Shown in pieces: positions 48,569 to 56,823 of a stretch of DNA of 64,000 bases. The notes below the pieces were generated by a model. The model worked only from the letters and a program-made list of their open reading frames with translations, was not told the DNA's origin and ran no database searches. Source of the stretch: Blastochloris tepida (lineage in GTDB: Bacteria > Pseudomonadota > Alphaproteobacteria > Rhizobiales > Xanthobacteraceae); the NCBI RefSeq assembly GCF_003966715.1, contig NZ_AP018907.1, positions 608,001 through 672,000 of the forward strand, given 5' to 3'. A program made the translations under genes and the position numbers. Numbering within the stretch: the stretch's first letter is position 1; every line of letters starts with the position of its first letter.

Positions 48569-49987
48569 TTTGCGGCCCCACACCACGTTCTTGCCCCACA
48601 GCGCCTCGACCGCGACCTGGATGAAGCCGCGGACCCTGCGCGACTTGAAGGCGGAGTTGGGCGTGTGGATCTTCGACCACAGCTCGCGGAACGGCGCGGC
48701 CTTGTACTTCGTGCGCAGTCCGGAATACCAGTCCTGGTCGTACTTCGTCCAGAAATCCTCCTGGCTGTAGAAGGTCTGGGCGTAGAGCATCTTCCGGCTC
48801 GGAAGATTGAGGATCAGCTTTTCCAGGTTGATCGTGTCGTTCACCGCATTTCCGGTGGCTGGCTGACCGTATATTCCGACGTTCAGCAGCATCTCTTCGC
48901 CGTCCCGGTAATGGGACGACAGCTTCTGCGGGGTGGTGACCGATTTGATCGGACACATCCACACCGGATAGATCTTCGGGCCGCTGGCATTGTAGTTGAC
49001 GATGCGCGCCGCGTCGTTCCAATCCATGTAGAAGTCCTGGACGACATATTCGTGCTGCACGTTCATGGCGTGCAGGCCGTCATAGAGCTTCCGCGTGCGC
49101 GAGATCGGGGCGAGGAAGAAGCGGGTCACCGGGTTGCTTTTGACGCCGAACAGCGGGAACAGGTGCTCGCCCATCCAGAACGCGCCCTTGTCGTAGCGGA
49201 AGAGGTAGTCGACCAGCGGCACGGTGATCGATTTGCCGCCCTCGGCGGCCGTCTGGTGCATGTAGCGGTGATACCAGGGGTCGATGTTGCGGCCGAACCG
49301 GCGGATCGGATGCTCGGCCTTGTCGGTCAGCCGGCCGGTGATGACCGCCCCCAGGGTCTCGCTGAACAGCAGGCCCTCGATGAAATCGACCGCATTCTCT
49401 TTCGTGTGGGTTTGAATCGCCTCGGTGACGGCCGCCGCCGAGCCGTAGGGCCGGATGTCGAGCGCGACATATTTGGTAGCCGGCTCCAGCTTGAGGCGGA
49501 TGCGCGTCACCAGCGACAGCGAGCCGTGCGAGGTGGCGATGCCGTGGAACAGGTCGGCGTACTCATTGTCCGGGGTGGCGACGATCCGCGTGCCGTCGCC
49601 GAGCAGCATCTCGTATTCGAGCACGGTGTCGTTGAGCTGGCCGTACTTGAAGGATGAGCTTTCCAGCGCGCCGCCCTGCACCGCGCCACCGGCGGTGATG
49701 CCGGGAAACTCGGGCACCACGAGCGGCATGAGGTTCGCCTGCAGCGTGGCGGCGATCAGCGCGTCCATCGGCACGCCGGGCTCAATGTCGATGTAGCGCG
49801 CCGCGCTGTCGAGGCCGACGATCTCGTTGAGGTCGGTCAGGTCGATCTCGGCGGCATTGCCGCCGGCCACGCGCTGGCGCGTGCTGTTGGTGGAGCTTCT
49901 CTTGAAGCGGACGGCTCGGCTCTCCTTGAAGATGTCCGCAAGCTGGGCCTGGAGCTTCAAGACCTTGGCTTCATGAGTCTGGCTCAT
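48566..49987 (-). CDS. FAD-dependent oxidoreductase resembling DHCR24 sterol reductase
   Basis: A 473-residue FAD_binding_4 (VAO/PCMH fold) enzyme. The FAD domain shows YIDIEPGVPMDALIAATL, PEFPGITAGGAVQGGALESS, FKYGQLNDTVLEYEMLLGDG and SDLFHGI-type ADLFHGIATSHGSLSLVTRI. These, with the later FYMDWNDAARIVNY and KIYPVWMCPIKS, recall plant DWF1/animal DHCR24 delta(24)-sterol reductases. The start is ATG 49987 (MSQTHEAKV); a TTG at 50020 is rejected. Whether the substrate is a sterol, hopanoid or other lipid is unknown. Its stop TAG is donated by repeat A9. Confidence 0.85.
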   Translation of the reverse strand: MSQTHEAKVLKLQAQLADIFKESRAVRFKRSSTNSTRQRVAGGNAAEIDLTDLNEIVGLDSAARYIDIEPGVPMDALIAATLQANLMPLVVPEFPGITAGGAVQGGALESSSFKYGQLNDTVLEYEMLLGDGTRIVATPDNEYADLFHGIATSHGSLSLVTRIRLKLEPATKYVALDIRPYGSAAAVTEAIQTHTKENAVDFIEGLLFSETLGAVITGRLTDKAEHPIRRFGRNIDPWYHRYMHQTAAEGGKSITVPLVDYLFRYDKGAFWMGEHLFPLFGVKSNPVTRFFLAPISRTRKLYDGLHAMNVQHEYVVQDFYMDWNDAARIVNYNASGPKIYPVWMCPIKSVTTPQKLSSHYRDGEEMLLNVGIYGQPATGNAVNDTINLEKLILNLPSRKMLYAQTFYSQEDFWTKYDQDWYSGLRTKYKAAPFRELWSKIHTPNSAFKSRRVRGFIQVAVEALWGKNVVWGRK

Positions 49988-50030
49988 CTGAGCGCACCTG
50001 TTCCTGCCAGAATGACGCAATGTCCGTCTT

Positions 50031-50166
50031 ATACGTCTTCCGGTTGATCCCTTCGGGATACCGGAAACGGTCTTGCCGAAAACCCCAGGTCCTCAAGGGA
50101 GTCTCGATAATGGGATTTTCGGCGATCGGACGACCGTTTTCCGGCTTGATCAGCCGGAAACCGTAT
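50031..50166. repeat. Dispersed repeat family B, full copy
   Basis: CTTCCGGTTGATCCCTTCGG, GATACCGGAAACGG, TTGCCGAAAACCCCAGG, GATAATGGGATTTTCGGCGA and GATCAGCCGGAAACCGTATT. Same order and orientation as the copy at 26648-26786. Confidence 0.87.
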
Positions 50167-50290
50167 TGCCCGCTCGGGGCGCGGCCTGCCGGCCGGCCAC
50201 GGTCCCACCCCGCGGGCGGTGCCGCGGCGGGAAGGCGGTCCGCAGGCGATCGAGGCAGGGGACTCGATCTCGGCCGGAGACGGCCGGGGA

Positions 50291-50318
50291 GGCCGGGTGC
50301 ACGCGGATGCACCCGGCC
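50291..50318 (-). terminator. GC hairpin behind the BcsS-like gene
   Basis: GGCCGGGTGCA (50291-50301) and TGCACCCGGCC (50308-50318) form a perfect 11-bp stem, about 95 nt after the stop. No T-run. Confidence 0.45.
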
Positions 50319-50412
50319 GCCGCCGCTTTGGCTGCGGACTGTCGGGCGATTACACGTTCGCGGCAAGATGTGCCACCTCTCTCCGCAGCGGGTGGACCCA
50401 CGGTCGCGTGAA

Positions 50413-51150
50413 TCAGAACCGGCGCCACACCGACGCGAGGCCATAGGCGCTGGTGTCGGCGTCGCCCTCCACGTCATGGGCGACGCCGGCCGCGAGCCGC
50501 GTCTCGAAGGGGCCGACCGAAAGACCGCTCACGGCCAAGCCGAAGCGGAACTCGGAGCCCGCCGCATCGCCGACGGCGGCGGTCTCCGGCCCGAGGCAGA
50601 TGCCGGCGATGCGGCCGCAGGCGGCGGCGCGCAGCGCCCAGGACGCGCGCGCGCTGCCGTAGCTGGCCGACGCCATCACCTGAACCAGCGGCGACGGGGC
50701 AGCCCACAGCTCGCCGGCGATCGCCACGCCCCAGTGCGTGCCGCGGTCCGATGACGGGACGGCGGGGTGGTCCGGCTCGCGGGCATCGACCTCGCCGCCG
50801 ATGAACAACGCGGTGCGCCGGCTCGGCGTGATCCAGCCATAGCCGGCGGCGAGCGTGGCGGTCTGCTTGCGGACGGTGATGTCGGCTGCGCTGTCATCCG
50901 GATGGCTGGTCAGATAGCCGCCGGCCGAGCCGGCAGCCCGCACGCGCAGGCCGGAATGGTCGATTCCGTCCGGCGCGTAGTCGGCGCCGATCCAGCCATT
51001 GGCGACGCGGCCGGTGGCCTCGGCGCCCGAGAAGATCAGCCAGGACGGGAGAGGGGAGGGCGACGGCGGCGCGTCCTCGGCCGCGACGGCGTCCACCGCC
51101 GCGACCATGCAGCACAGCACCGCCGCCCGCGTTGCCGACAGCCCGGACAT
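50413..51150 (-). CDS. BcsS-like exported protein
   Basis: A 245-residue exported, probably outer-membrane beta-barrel protein. From MSGLSATRAAV (51150; GGGAGCGGGG upstream) a signal peptide runs to about residue 24 (AVAAEDAPP). The mature part starts WLIFSGAEATGRVANGWIGA and continues in alternating strands ending in F (YGLASVWRRF), as in BcsS, a protein found with cellulose synthase genes in Hyphomicrobiales. No bcs genes are in the window, so a role in cellulose export is only inferred from family resemblance. Confidence 0.7.
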   Translation of the reverse strand: MSGLSATRAAVLCCMVAAVDAVAAEDAPPSPSPLPSWLIFSGAEATGRVANGWIGADYAPDGIDHSGLRVRAAGSAGGYLTSHPDDSAADITVRKQTATLAAGYGWITPSRRTALFIGGEVDAREPDHPAVPSSDRGTHWGVAIAGELWAAPSPLVQVMASASYGSARASWALRAAACGRIAGICLGPETAAVGDAAGSEFRFGLAVSGLSVGPFETRLAAGVAHDVEGDADTSAYGLASVWRRF

Positions 51151-51256
51151 CCCCGCTCCCAAGGTTAACTCAACCTTAACGGGCCAGAAGTTGCGAGTCA
51201 CCGCGGGTCGGGGGCGTCTACCCAATTGATTCGATCCGGACTATTCCCAATGAAAT

Positions 51257-51276
51257 ATGACTGACTGGTCAGTCAT
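51257..51276. promoter_or_regulatory. Palindromic operator of the TetR-efflux operon
   Basis: ATGACTGACTGGTCAGTCAT: 9-bp arms ATGACTGAC/GTCAGTCAT with centre TG. It ends 9 nt before the tetR start and has the sequence style of TetR operators of the TGACTGACNNGTCAGTCA type. Predicts autoregulation of the four-gene operon. Confidence 0.85.
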
Positions 51277-51285
51277 TGTTTTGGC

Positions 51286-51945
51286 ATGACCACGCCGAAA
51301 CCAGCCGGGACAGGCCGCACCCGGCGCCAAAGGGCGCCGGACGGTGCCGAGCGCACCGAGAAGGGCGCGGCGCGGCGCGCCGCCATTCTCGATGCCGCGC
51401 TCGACGAATTTGCCGCGCGCGGCTTCGCCTCGGCCCGGCTCGACGACGTGGCCCGCCGGGCCGGCGTCGCCAAGGGCACCATCTATCTCTACTTCAAGGA
51501 CAAGCAGGCGCTGTTCGAGGAGCTGGTGCGCACCAATCTGGTGCCGCACATCGCCGCTATCGAGGCGATGCCGGCGGAGGGGCCGCTGCGCGCCCGCGTC
51601 GAGGCGTTCGCCGAGCACTTCGTGCGCGAGGTGCTGATGACGCGGCGTGCCGACGTCATCCGGCTGGTGCTCGCCGAGGGGCCGCGCTTTCCGGCGCTTG
51701 CCGAATTCCATTACCGCGAGGTGGTGCAGCGGGCGCTGACGGCGCTGCAGCGGCTGATCCAGATCGGGGTGGAGCGCGGCGAGATCCGGCACGAGGCGCT
51801 GGCGCGGTTTCCGCAGCTTGTCATGGCGCCGATCATGATGGGGCTGATCTGGACCGGGCTGTTCAACCGCTTCGCGCCGCTCGATGTCGCCGCGATGATG
51901 CGCGCCCATCTCGACATGCTGTTCGCGCCGGGGAGGGAGCCATGA
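51286..51945 (+). CDS. TetR family transcriptional regulator
   Basis: A 219-residue repressor with the N-terminal TetR helix-turn-helix (RRAAILDAALDEFAARGFAS then LDDVARRAGVAKGTIYLYFK, about residues 30-78) and a C-terminal ligand domain of the kind found with YbhGFSR-type exporters (FREVLMTRRADVIRLVLAEG-like segment). It heads an operon: its stop overlaps the next start (ATGA). A palindromic operator is directly upstream, so it very likely represses itself and the pump genes. Confidence 0.93.
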   Translation: MTTPKPAGTGRTRRQRAPDGAERTEKGAARRAAILDAALDEFAARGFASARLDDVARRAGVAKGTIYLYFKDKQALFEELVRTNLVPHIAAIEAMPAEGPLRARVEAFAEHFVREVLMTRRADVIRLVLAEGPRFPALAEFHYREVVQRALTALQRLIQIGVERGEIRHEALARFPQLVMAPIMMGLIWTGLFNRFAPLDVAAMMRAHLDMLFAPGREP

Positions 51946-52718
51946 GGCGTCCGATTGCGTTCGCGGTTTCCATCCTGGCGGCGCTGGCGCTGGCGGCGTG
52001 CGACAAGCCGGCGACGTTCTATCAGGGCTGGGTCGAGGCCGACATCATCTATGTCGGGCCGGACGAAGCGGGGCGCGTCGAGACGCTGTCGGTGAAGGAG
52101 GGCGACACGGTGGCGCGCGGCGCCGATCTCTTCACCCTCGATGCCGATCTGCAGAAGGCCGACCTCGGCATCGCCGAGGCGGCGCTGGCCAATGCCAAGC
52201 GCGCCTTCGAGCGCGCCGACGACCTGCTCAGGACCAAAACCGGCTCGCAGAAGAATTTCGACGACGCCCAGGCGCAACTGCGCGACACGACCGCGCGGCT
52301 CGATGCGGCGCAGACCCGCCTCGTTCGCCGCAAGGTGTCCAGTCCGGTCGATGGCACGGTGCAGCAGCTCTACTTCCGCGTCGGCGAGCTGGTCGCCGCC
52401 GGCCGGCCGGTGGTGGCGATCCTGCCGCCCGGCAATCTCAAGGTTCGCTTCTTCCTGCCGCAGACCGAAATTGCCCGCATCGCGCTCGGCGACAAGGTTC
52501 AGGTCGCCTGCGACGGCTGCGTGGCGGGGATTTCCGCCAAGGTCAGCTTCATCTCGCGCAGCGTCGAGTTCACCCCGCCGGTGATCTACAGCCTGGAGGA
52601 GCGCGCCAAGCTGGTGTTCATGGTCGAGGCGGTGCCGGACCAGCCGGACAAGCTGCGGGTCGGCCAGCCCATTCAGGTGAGGACCGCGGCGATGGCCGGG
52701 CGGGAGACGCGGCGATGA
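51942..52718 (+). CDS. HlyD-family adaptor lipoprotein
   Basis: Membrane-fusion protein linking an ABC-2 exporter to the outer membrane or periplasm. The 258-residue product has a lipoprotein signal with C20 in LALAACDKP. A barrel-sandwich half (YVGPDEAGRVETLSVKEGDTV), a coiled-coil hairpin (about residues 75-130, KADLGIAEAALANAKRAFER) and the second half SPVDGTVQQLYFRVGELV follow. It overlaps tetR and the ATPase gene by 4 nt each. Confidence 0.92.
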   Translation: MRRPIAFAVSILAALALAACDKPATFYQGWVEADIIYVGPDEAGRVETLSVKEGDTVARGADLFTLDADLQKADLGIAEAALANAKRAFERADDLLRTKTGSQKNFDDAQAQLRDTTARLDAAQTRLVRRKVSSPVDGTVQQLYFRVGELVAAGRPVVAILPPGNLKVRFFLPQTEIARIALGDKVQVACDGCVAGISAKVSFISRSVEFTPPVIYSLEERAKLVFMVEAVPDQPDKLRVGQPIQVRTAAMAGRETRR

Positions 52719-53656
52719 CCGCGCCGGCCATCGCCATCGAGGTCGAGGGCCTGACCAAGTCGTTCGACGGCCGGCAGGTGGTGCGGAACCTGTCGATGAC
52801 GGTGAAGCGCGGCACCATCTACGGCTTTCTCGGCCCCAATGGCTCGGGCAAGACCACCACCATCCGCATGCTGTGCGGGCTGCTCACGCCGGATTCCGGC
52901 CGCGGCACCTGCCTCGGCTACGACATCCGCACCGAGGCCGACAAGATCAAGCTGCACGTCGGCTACATGACGCAGCGCTTCAGCCTCTACCAGGATCTCT
53001 CGGTGCGGGAGAATCTGGAGTTCATCGCCCGGCTCTACGGCATTCCCAATGCGCGTACCGCCGCCGAGCGGATGATCGCGCGGCTCGGGCTTGAGGGTCG
53101 CGGCGAGCAGATTGCCGGCTCGCTGTCGGGCGGCTGGAAGCAGCGCCTCGCGCTCGGCGCCTGCACGCTGCCCAAGCCGCAGCTTCTGTTGCTCGACGAG
53201 CCGACGGCCGGCGTCGACCCCAAGGCGCGGCGCGAGTTCTGGGCGCAGATCCACACGCTGGCGGCGGAAGGGCTCACCGTGCTGGTCTCGACCCACTACA
53301 TGGACGAGGCCGAGCGCTGCCACGAGATCGCGTACATCGCCTATGGCGACCTGCTCGCGCACGGCACGGTGGACGAGGTGATCGCCGGCTCGGGCCTCGT
53401 CACCTTCACCGTCAGCAGCCGCGGCGACAATGGCGGCTTGGCGCAGCTCGGCCACGCGCTGGAGGCCGCGCCCGGCGTCGACATGGTGGCGCCGTTCGGC
53501 ACCAGCCTGCACGTCTGCGGCCGCGACCGGGCGGCGCTGGAGGCGGCGATCGCGTCCTATCGCAGCGATGCGTCGCTGGTGTTCGAGCCGGCGGAGCCGA
53601 CGCTGGAGGACGTGTTCATCGACCTGATGACGCGGGCGAAGGACAATTTCCAATGA
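52715..53656 (+). CDS. ABC exporter ATPase
   Basis: ATPase of the exporter. The 313-residue protein has Walker A FLGPNGSGKTTTIRML, the signature LSGGWKQRLALGACTL, Walker B LLLLDEPTAGVDPKARREFW and the DrrA-type C-terminal part ending EPAEPTLEDVFIDLM. Related YbhF proteins have two ATPase domains; this one has a single domain. Coupled to both neighbours by 4-nt overlaps. Confidence 0.95.
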   Translation: MTAPAIAIEVEGLTKSFDGRQVVRNLSMTVKRGTIYGFLGPNGSGKTTTIRMLCGLLTPDSGRGTCLGYDIRTEADKIKLHVGYMTQRFSLYQDLSVRENLEFIARLYGIPNARTAAERMIARLGLEGRGEQIAGSLSGGWKQRLALGACTLPKPQLLLLDEPTAGVDPKARREFWAQIHTLAAEGLTVLVSTHYMDEAERCHEIAYIAYGDLLAHGTVDEVIAGSGLVTFTVSSRGDNGGLAQLGHALEAAPGVDMVAPFGTSLHVCGRDRAALEAAIASYRSDASLVFEPAEPTLEDVFIDLMTRAKDNFQ

Positions 53657-54801
53657 GCGCGGCCGACACCATGCCCCGTCGCCGCGGCGGCTTTTTCCGC
53701 CGGGTGTTCGCGATGGTGGTGAAGGAGTTCCTGCAGCTCCGGCGCGACCGCGTCACGCTCGCCACCATGGTGTCGATCCCGCTGCTGCAGCTCGTCCTGT
53801 TCGGCTACGCCATCAACACCACACCGCGCTTTCTGCCCACCGCCGTGCTGATGCAGGAGTCGAGCGATGTCGGGCGCTCGATCGTCGCGGCGCTGCAGGC
53901 CACGCGCTATTTCAAGGTCACGCGCATCCTGCACACCGAGGAAGAGTTCGACCGGGCGCTGGCCACCGGCGAGGTGCTGTTCGCCGTCGAGATTCCGGCG
54001 GGCTTCGAGCGCGCTTTGCGGCGCGGCGAGATGCCGGCGCTGCTGATCGCCGCCGACGCCACCGATCCGGTCGCCACCGGCTCGGCGCTGGGCGCGCTCG
54101 ACAAGCTGGTCACCACCGCGCTGATGCACGCCCGCGCGATCCCCGACGCCACGAACCCCGCCTTCGAGATCCGCCAGCACCGCCGCTACAATCCGGCCGG
54201 CGTCACCCAGCTCAACATCGTGCCGGGGCTGCTCGGCACCATCCTGACGATGACCATGCTGATCTTCACCGCGCTGTCGGTGACGCGGGAGACCGAGCGC
54301 GGCACGATGGAAAGCCTGCTGGCGCTGCCGATCTCGCCGCTGGAGATCATGCTGGGCAAGATCCTGCCCTACATCCTGATCGGCGCCTTCCAGGCCTGCC
54401 TCATCCTCACCGCGGGCGTGCTGCTGTTCGACGTGCCGGTGTTCGGCAGCCTGCGGCTGCTGGCGGTGCTGACGACGCTGTTCATCGCCACCAATCTCGC
54501 CATCGGCTACACCTTCTCGACCATCGCCCAGAACCAGCTTCAGGCGGTGCAGATGACGATGATGTTCTTCCTGCCCAACATCCTGATGAGCGGGTTCATG
54601 TTCCCGTTCTCGGGCATGCCGCGCTGGGCGCAGTGGATCGGCGAATGCCTGCCGCTCACCCATTTCGTGCGCATCGTGCGGGCGGTGATCCTGAAGGGCG
54701 CGACGTTCACCGACCTCAGGATGGAAGCCGCGGCGCTGGCCGGCCTGATGCTGGTGGCCATGATGATCGCAGTGACCCGCTTCCGCCGCACGCTGGATTG
54801 A
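53653..54801 (+). CDS. ABC-2 type exporter permease
   Basis: Permease of the efflux system. The 382-residue protein has an N-terminal helix after RRVFAMVVKEFLQLRRDR, a large periplasmic domain (about 50-175) and five C-terminal helices with the ABC-2 signature RETERGTMESLLALPISPLE and FLPNILMSGFMFPFSGMPRW. Only one permease gene is present, whereas ybhS/ybhR are paired, so a homodimer is likely. A terminator follows at once. Substrate unknown; drugs or cationic compounds are typical. Confidence 0.93.
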   Translation: MSAADTMPRRRGGFFRRVFAMVVKEFLQLRRDRVTLATMVSIPLLQLVLFGYAINTTPRFLPTAVLMQESSDVGRSIVAALQATRYFKVTRILHTEEEFDRALATGEVLFAVEIPAGFERALRRGEMPALLIAADATDPVATGSALGALDKLVTTALMHARAIPDATNPAFEIRQHRRYNPAGVTQLNIVPGLLGTILTMTMLIFTALSVTRETERGTMESLLALPISPLEIMLGKILPYILIGAFQACLILTAGVLLFDVPVFGSLRLLAVLTTLFIATNLAIGYTFSTIAQNQLQAVQMTMMFFLPNILMSGFMFPFSGMPRWAQWIGECLPLTHFVRIVRAVILKGATFTDLRMEAAALAGLMLVAMMIAVTRFRRTLD

Positions 54802-54831
54802 ACCAACGGCCGCGAAAGCTGGCCGTTGGTT
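54801..54831 (+). terminator. Terminator of the efflux operon
   Basis: AACCAACGGCC (54801-54811) pairs fully with GGCCGTTGGTT (54821-54831) around a 9-nt loop. The stem begins at the last base of the stop codon. Confidence 0.75.
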
Positions 54832-54892
54832 CCGTATGATGCGGATTCCGGGAGATCGCGGTGCGACCTCCCAGCGATGACCGATAATCGTC

Positions 54893-55402
54893 TCAGTGCA
54901 TCTCGTGGCCGTGGGCCGGCTGCTGCGGCATCACCCCGCCGGCCAGCGTCGGGTCGGTCATGCCGGCGATCATCGCGATATGGGCGACGATCAGGAACAG
55001 GCCGACAAAGGCGGCGTGCAGGCCCATGCGGGCGTGGTCGTCCTTCAATCCCCGGCCGATCAGGCCGAGATCGAGCGCGGCGATGCCGGCAAGCGGCACG
55101 ACGCCGGCGAGATAGGCGACCACCGCGACGACGTCGATCGGCCCGCGCCAGCCGCCATCGCTGGTGAGCGGCACCACGACATTGGGCACGAGATAGGCGA
55201 ACACGCCGATGAAATAGAGCCCGACGACGATGCTCGCCGTGCGGTTCAGCGTGCGCACAGCACCGTGATAGCGGCGGGTGTAGAGGAGATAGAGCTCGGT
55301 CACGGCGACCGTCTCGGCCAGGATCACCGGCACGGCCATGAAGATAAGGAGGTTCCACGGCTGGTTGACGGCCAGCAGCTCCATGTAATGGGTCATATTC
55401 AT
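54893..55402 (-). CDS. Small membrane protein (DUF6803-like)
   Basis: A 169-residue protein with about five membrane helices: WNLLIFMAVPVILAETVAVT, ASIVVGLYFIGVFAYLV, IDVVAVVAYLAGVVPLAGIA and MGLHAAFVGLFLIVAHIAMI are the clearest. The start MNMTHYMELLAVNQ fits a family I recall as DUF6803, so the number should be verified. The C-terminus is His-rich (QQPAHGHEMH), which could bind metal. An exported Cys-containing protein is encoded just upstream on the same strand. Confidence 0.72.
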   Translation of the reverse strand: MNMTHYMELLAVNQPWNLLIFMAVPVILAETVAVTELYLLYTRRYHGAVRTLNRTASIVVGLYFIGVFAYLVPNVVVPLTSDGGWRGPIDVVAVVAYLAGVVPLAGIAALDLGLIGRGLKDDHARMGLHAAFVGLFLIVAHIAMIAGMTDPTLAGGVMPQQPAHGHEMH

Positions 55403-55479
55403 CGGTTGATCATCCGATCCAAGGCAGGGATGGGCGGGCGCGGGTGGCGCCGGCGATTGCGTTGGGAAAGGTCGGAGGA

Positions 55480-55863
55480 TCAGCCGCGCGGCGGCGGGGT
55501 TGGCGGGCGCGCGGCGAGGGCGCCGGGGTCGCGTTCGCTGCCGGCATCGATGCGGGCCACCAGCCGCTCGGCCGGGATGGCCGCCGGCTCGTCGGGCAGC
55601 TTGATGCCGCACAGGCCGCAACCGCCGAGCCCGAAGCAGGGCGCGGTGTGCTCGGTTGGCGATTGCCCGGCCGGCGATTGATCGGGCAGCGATTGATCGG
55701 GCGTTGATTGATCGGGGAGTACGGGCGGGCTCGGCGTGGGGTGGGGTGCCGCGTGCGCCGCAGCGCCCGCCGCGTGGCAATCCGCAACACCGGCCGGCGC
55801 CGCCGCGACGACAACGACGGCGAGCAGCAACCCGGCGAACAGCACAGCCATGAGCTTCAGCAC
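55480..55863 (-). CDS. Exported protein with DQSxP repeats and a Cys cluster
   Basis: I do not recognise this 127-residue protein. From GTG 55863 (ATG 55851 is an alternative) there is a signal peptide (LKLMAVLFAGLLLAVVVVAA). Then comes a low-complexity stretch with DQSTPDQSLPDQSPAGQSP, encoded by a 15-bp DNA repeat, and a Cys-rich motif HTAPCFGLGGCGLCGIKLPD. The rest is Pro/Ala-rich. It is 77 nt upstream of the DUF6803-like gene, possibly one operon. A metal-binding or thiol role is a guess. Confidence 0.55.
   Translation of the reverse strand: MLKLMAVLFAGLLLAVVVVAAAPAGVADCHAAGAAAHAAPHPTPSPPVLPDQSTPDQSLPDQSPAGQSPTEHTAPCFGLGGCGLCGIKLPDEPAAIPAERLVARIDAGSERDPGALAARPPTPPPRG
55659..55718. repeat. 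4 x 15 bp tandem repeat, coding
   Basis: Units 55659-55673, 55674-55688, 55689-55703 and 55704-55718, of the type GCGATTGATCGGGCA. On the minus strand they encode DQSxP pentapeptides. Confidence 0.85.
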
Positions 55864-56006
55864 GCCGCGACCCTAGCACACGGTTTCGGCGAGATCACCT
55901 CGGCATGCCGGGAGACTGAAGGCCGCAATCATCGGCGCGCGCCGACCGCCTGCCATTTGACATCGGGCTTTGCTATGACTGCCCCGAACCTGGGGGATGA
56001 CGACCG

Positions 56007-56753
56007 ATGACCTATTGCTGCGGACTTCTGGTGCGCGACGGCCTGGTGATGATTGCCGACACCCGCACCAATGCCGGCCTCGACAATGTGTCGACCTTCC
56101 GCAAGCTGCACGTGTTCGAGCGGCCGGGCGAGCGGGTGATGGGATTGGCCTCGGCCGGCAACCTGTCGATCTCGCAGGCGGTGGTCAGCCTGCTGGCGGA
56201 AGGCATCGAGAATTTCGACACCGGCGAGCGCGAGACGCTGCTCAGCGCGCCGACCATGTTCCAGGGGGCGCAGCGCATCGGCAAGGCGATCCGCATGGTG
56301 CACGCGCTCTATGCCGCGGGCCTTGAGGAATCGAAGCTGTCGTTCGACGTGTCGTTCCTGTTCGGTGGCCAGATCGCCGATGGCAAGCTGGAACTCTACA
56401 TGATCTATGCCGCCGGCAACTCGATCATGTGCACCCGCGACACGCCCTATCTGCAGATCGGCGAGCACAAGTACGGCAAGCCGATTCTCGACCGCTCCTG
56501 CACCTTCGAGACCGATCTCTATGACGGGCTCAAGATCGGGCTGATCTCGATGGATTCGACCATGCGCTCGAACCTCGGGGTGGGCATGCCGCTCGACGTG
56601 CTGGTGGTGCGCCGCGATTCGCTGCACGCCGAGCTGAACTACCGGATCGAGCCCGGCGAGCCCTATTTCCACGATCTGCGCGAGCGCTGGTCGGCCGCGC
56701 TGCGCGCCGCCCACAATGCCATTCCGCGGCCGCCCTACCGCATGCAGAAATGA
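56007..56753 (+). CDS. Anbu, proteasome-type peptidase
   Basis: Anbu is the bacterial homologue of the 20S proteasome beta subunit, self-assembling into spiral or ring particles. The 248-residue protein has no propeptide; the second residue is the Thr (MTYCCGLLVRDGLVM) that becomes the N-terminal nucleophile after Met removal. Motifs: ADTRTNAGLDNVSTFRKLH, GLASAGNLSISQAVV and SFLFGGQIADGKLELYMIYA. Anbu genes often cluster with transglutaminase, alpha-E and ATP-grasp genes; here the first two lie from 62187 on. Confidence 0.93.
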   Translation: MTYCCGLLVRDGLVMIADTRTNAGLDNVSTFRKLHVFERPGERVMGLASAGNLSISQAVVSLLAEGIENFDTGERETLLSAPTMFQGAQRIGKAIRMVHALYAAGLEESKLSFDVSFLFGGQIADGKLELYMIYAAGNSIMCTRDTPYLQIGEHKYGKPILDRSCTFETDLYDGLKIGLISMDSTMRSNLGVGMPLDVLVVRRDSLHAELNYRIEPGEPYFHDLRERWSAALRAAHNAIPRPPYRMQK

Positions 56754-56782
56754 CCGCGAGTGCTGGGGATCGGGGCGCCGTA

Positions 56783-56823
56783 CGGTTTCCGGCCGATCAG
56801 GCCGGGAAACCGCATTCCGATCA
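56783..56823. repeat. Family B fragment acting as two-way terminator
   Basis: CGGTTTCCGGCC-GATCA-GGCCGGGAAACCG (56783-56812) forms a 12-bp stem with one bulge between the convergent Anbu and exoD genes. The following CATTCCGATCA runs into exoD, whose TGA stop (56821-56823) reads TGATCGGAATGCGG on the minus strand, as in family B. Confidence 0.75.

Larger units (their letters stand above)
49988..50412. other. Spacer between BcsS-like and FAD oxidoreductase genes
   Basis: About 425 bp with a full B repeat (50031-50166) and a GC hairpin (50291-50318). No gene seen. Confidence 0.6.
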
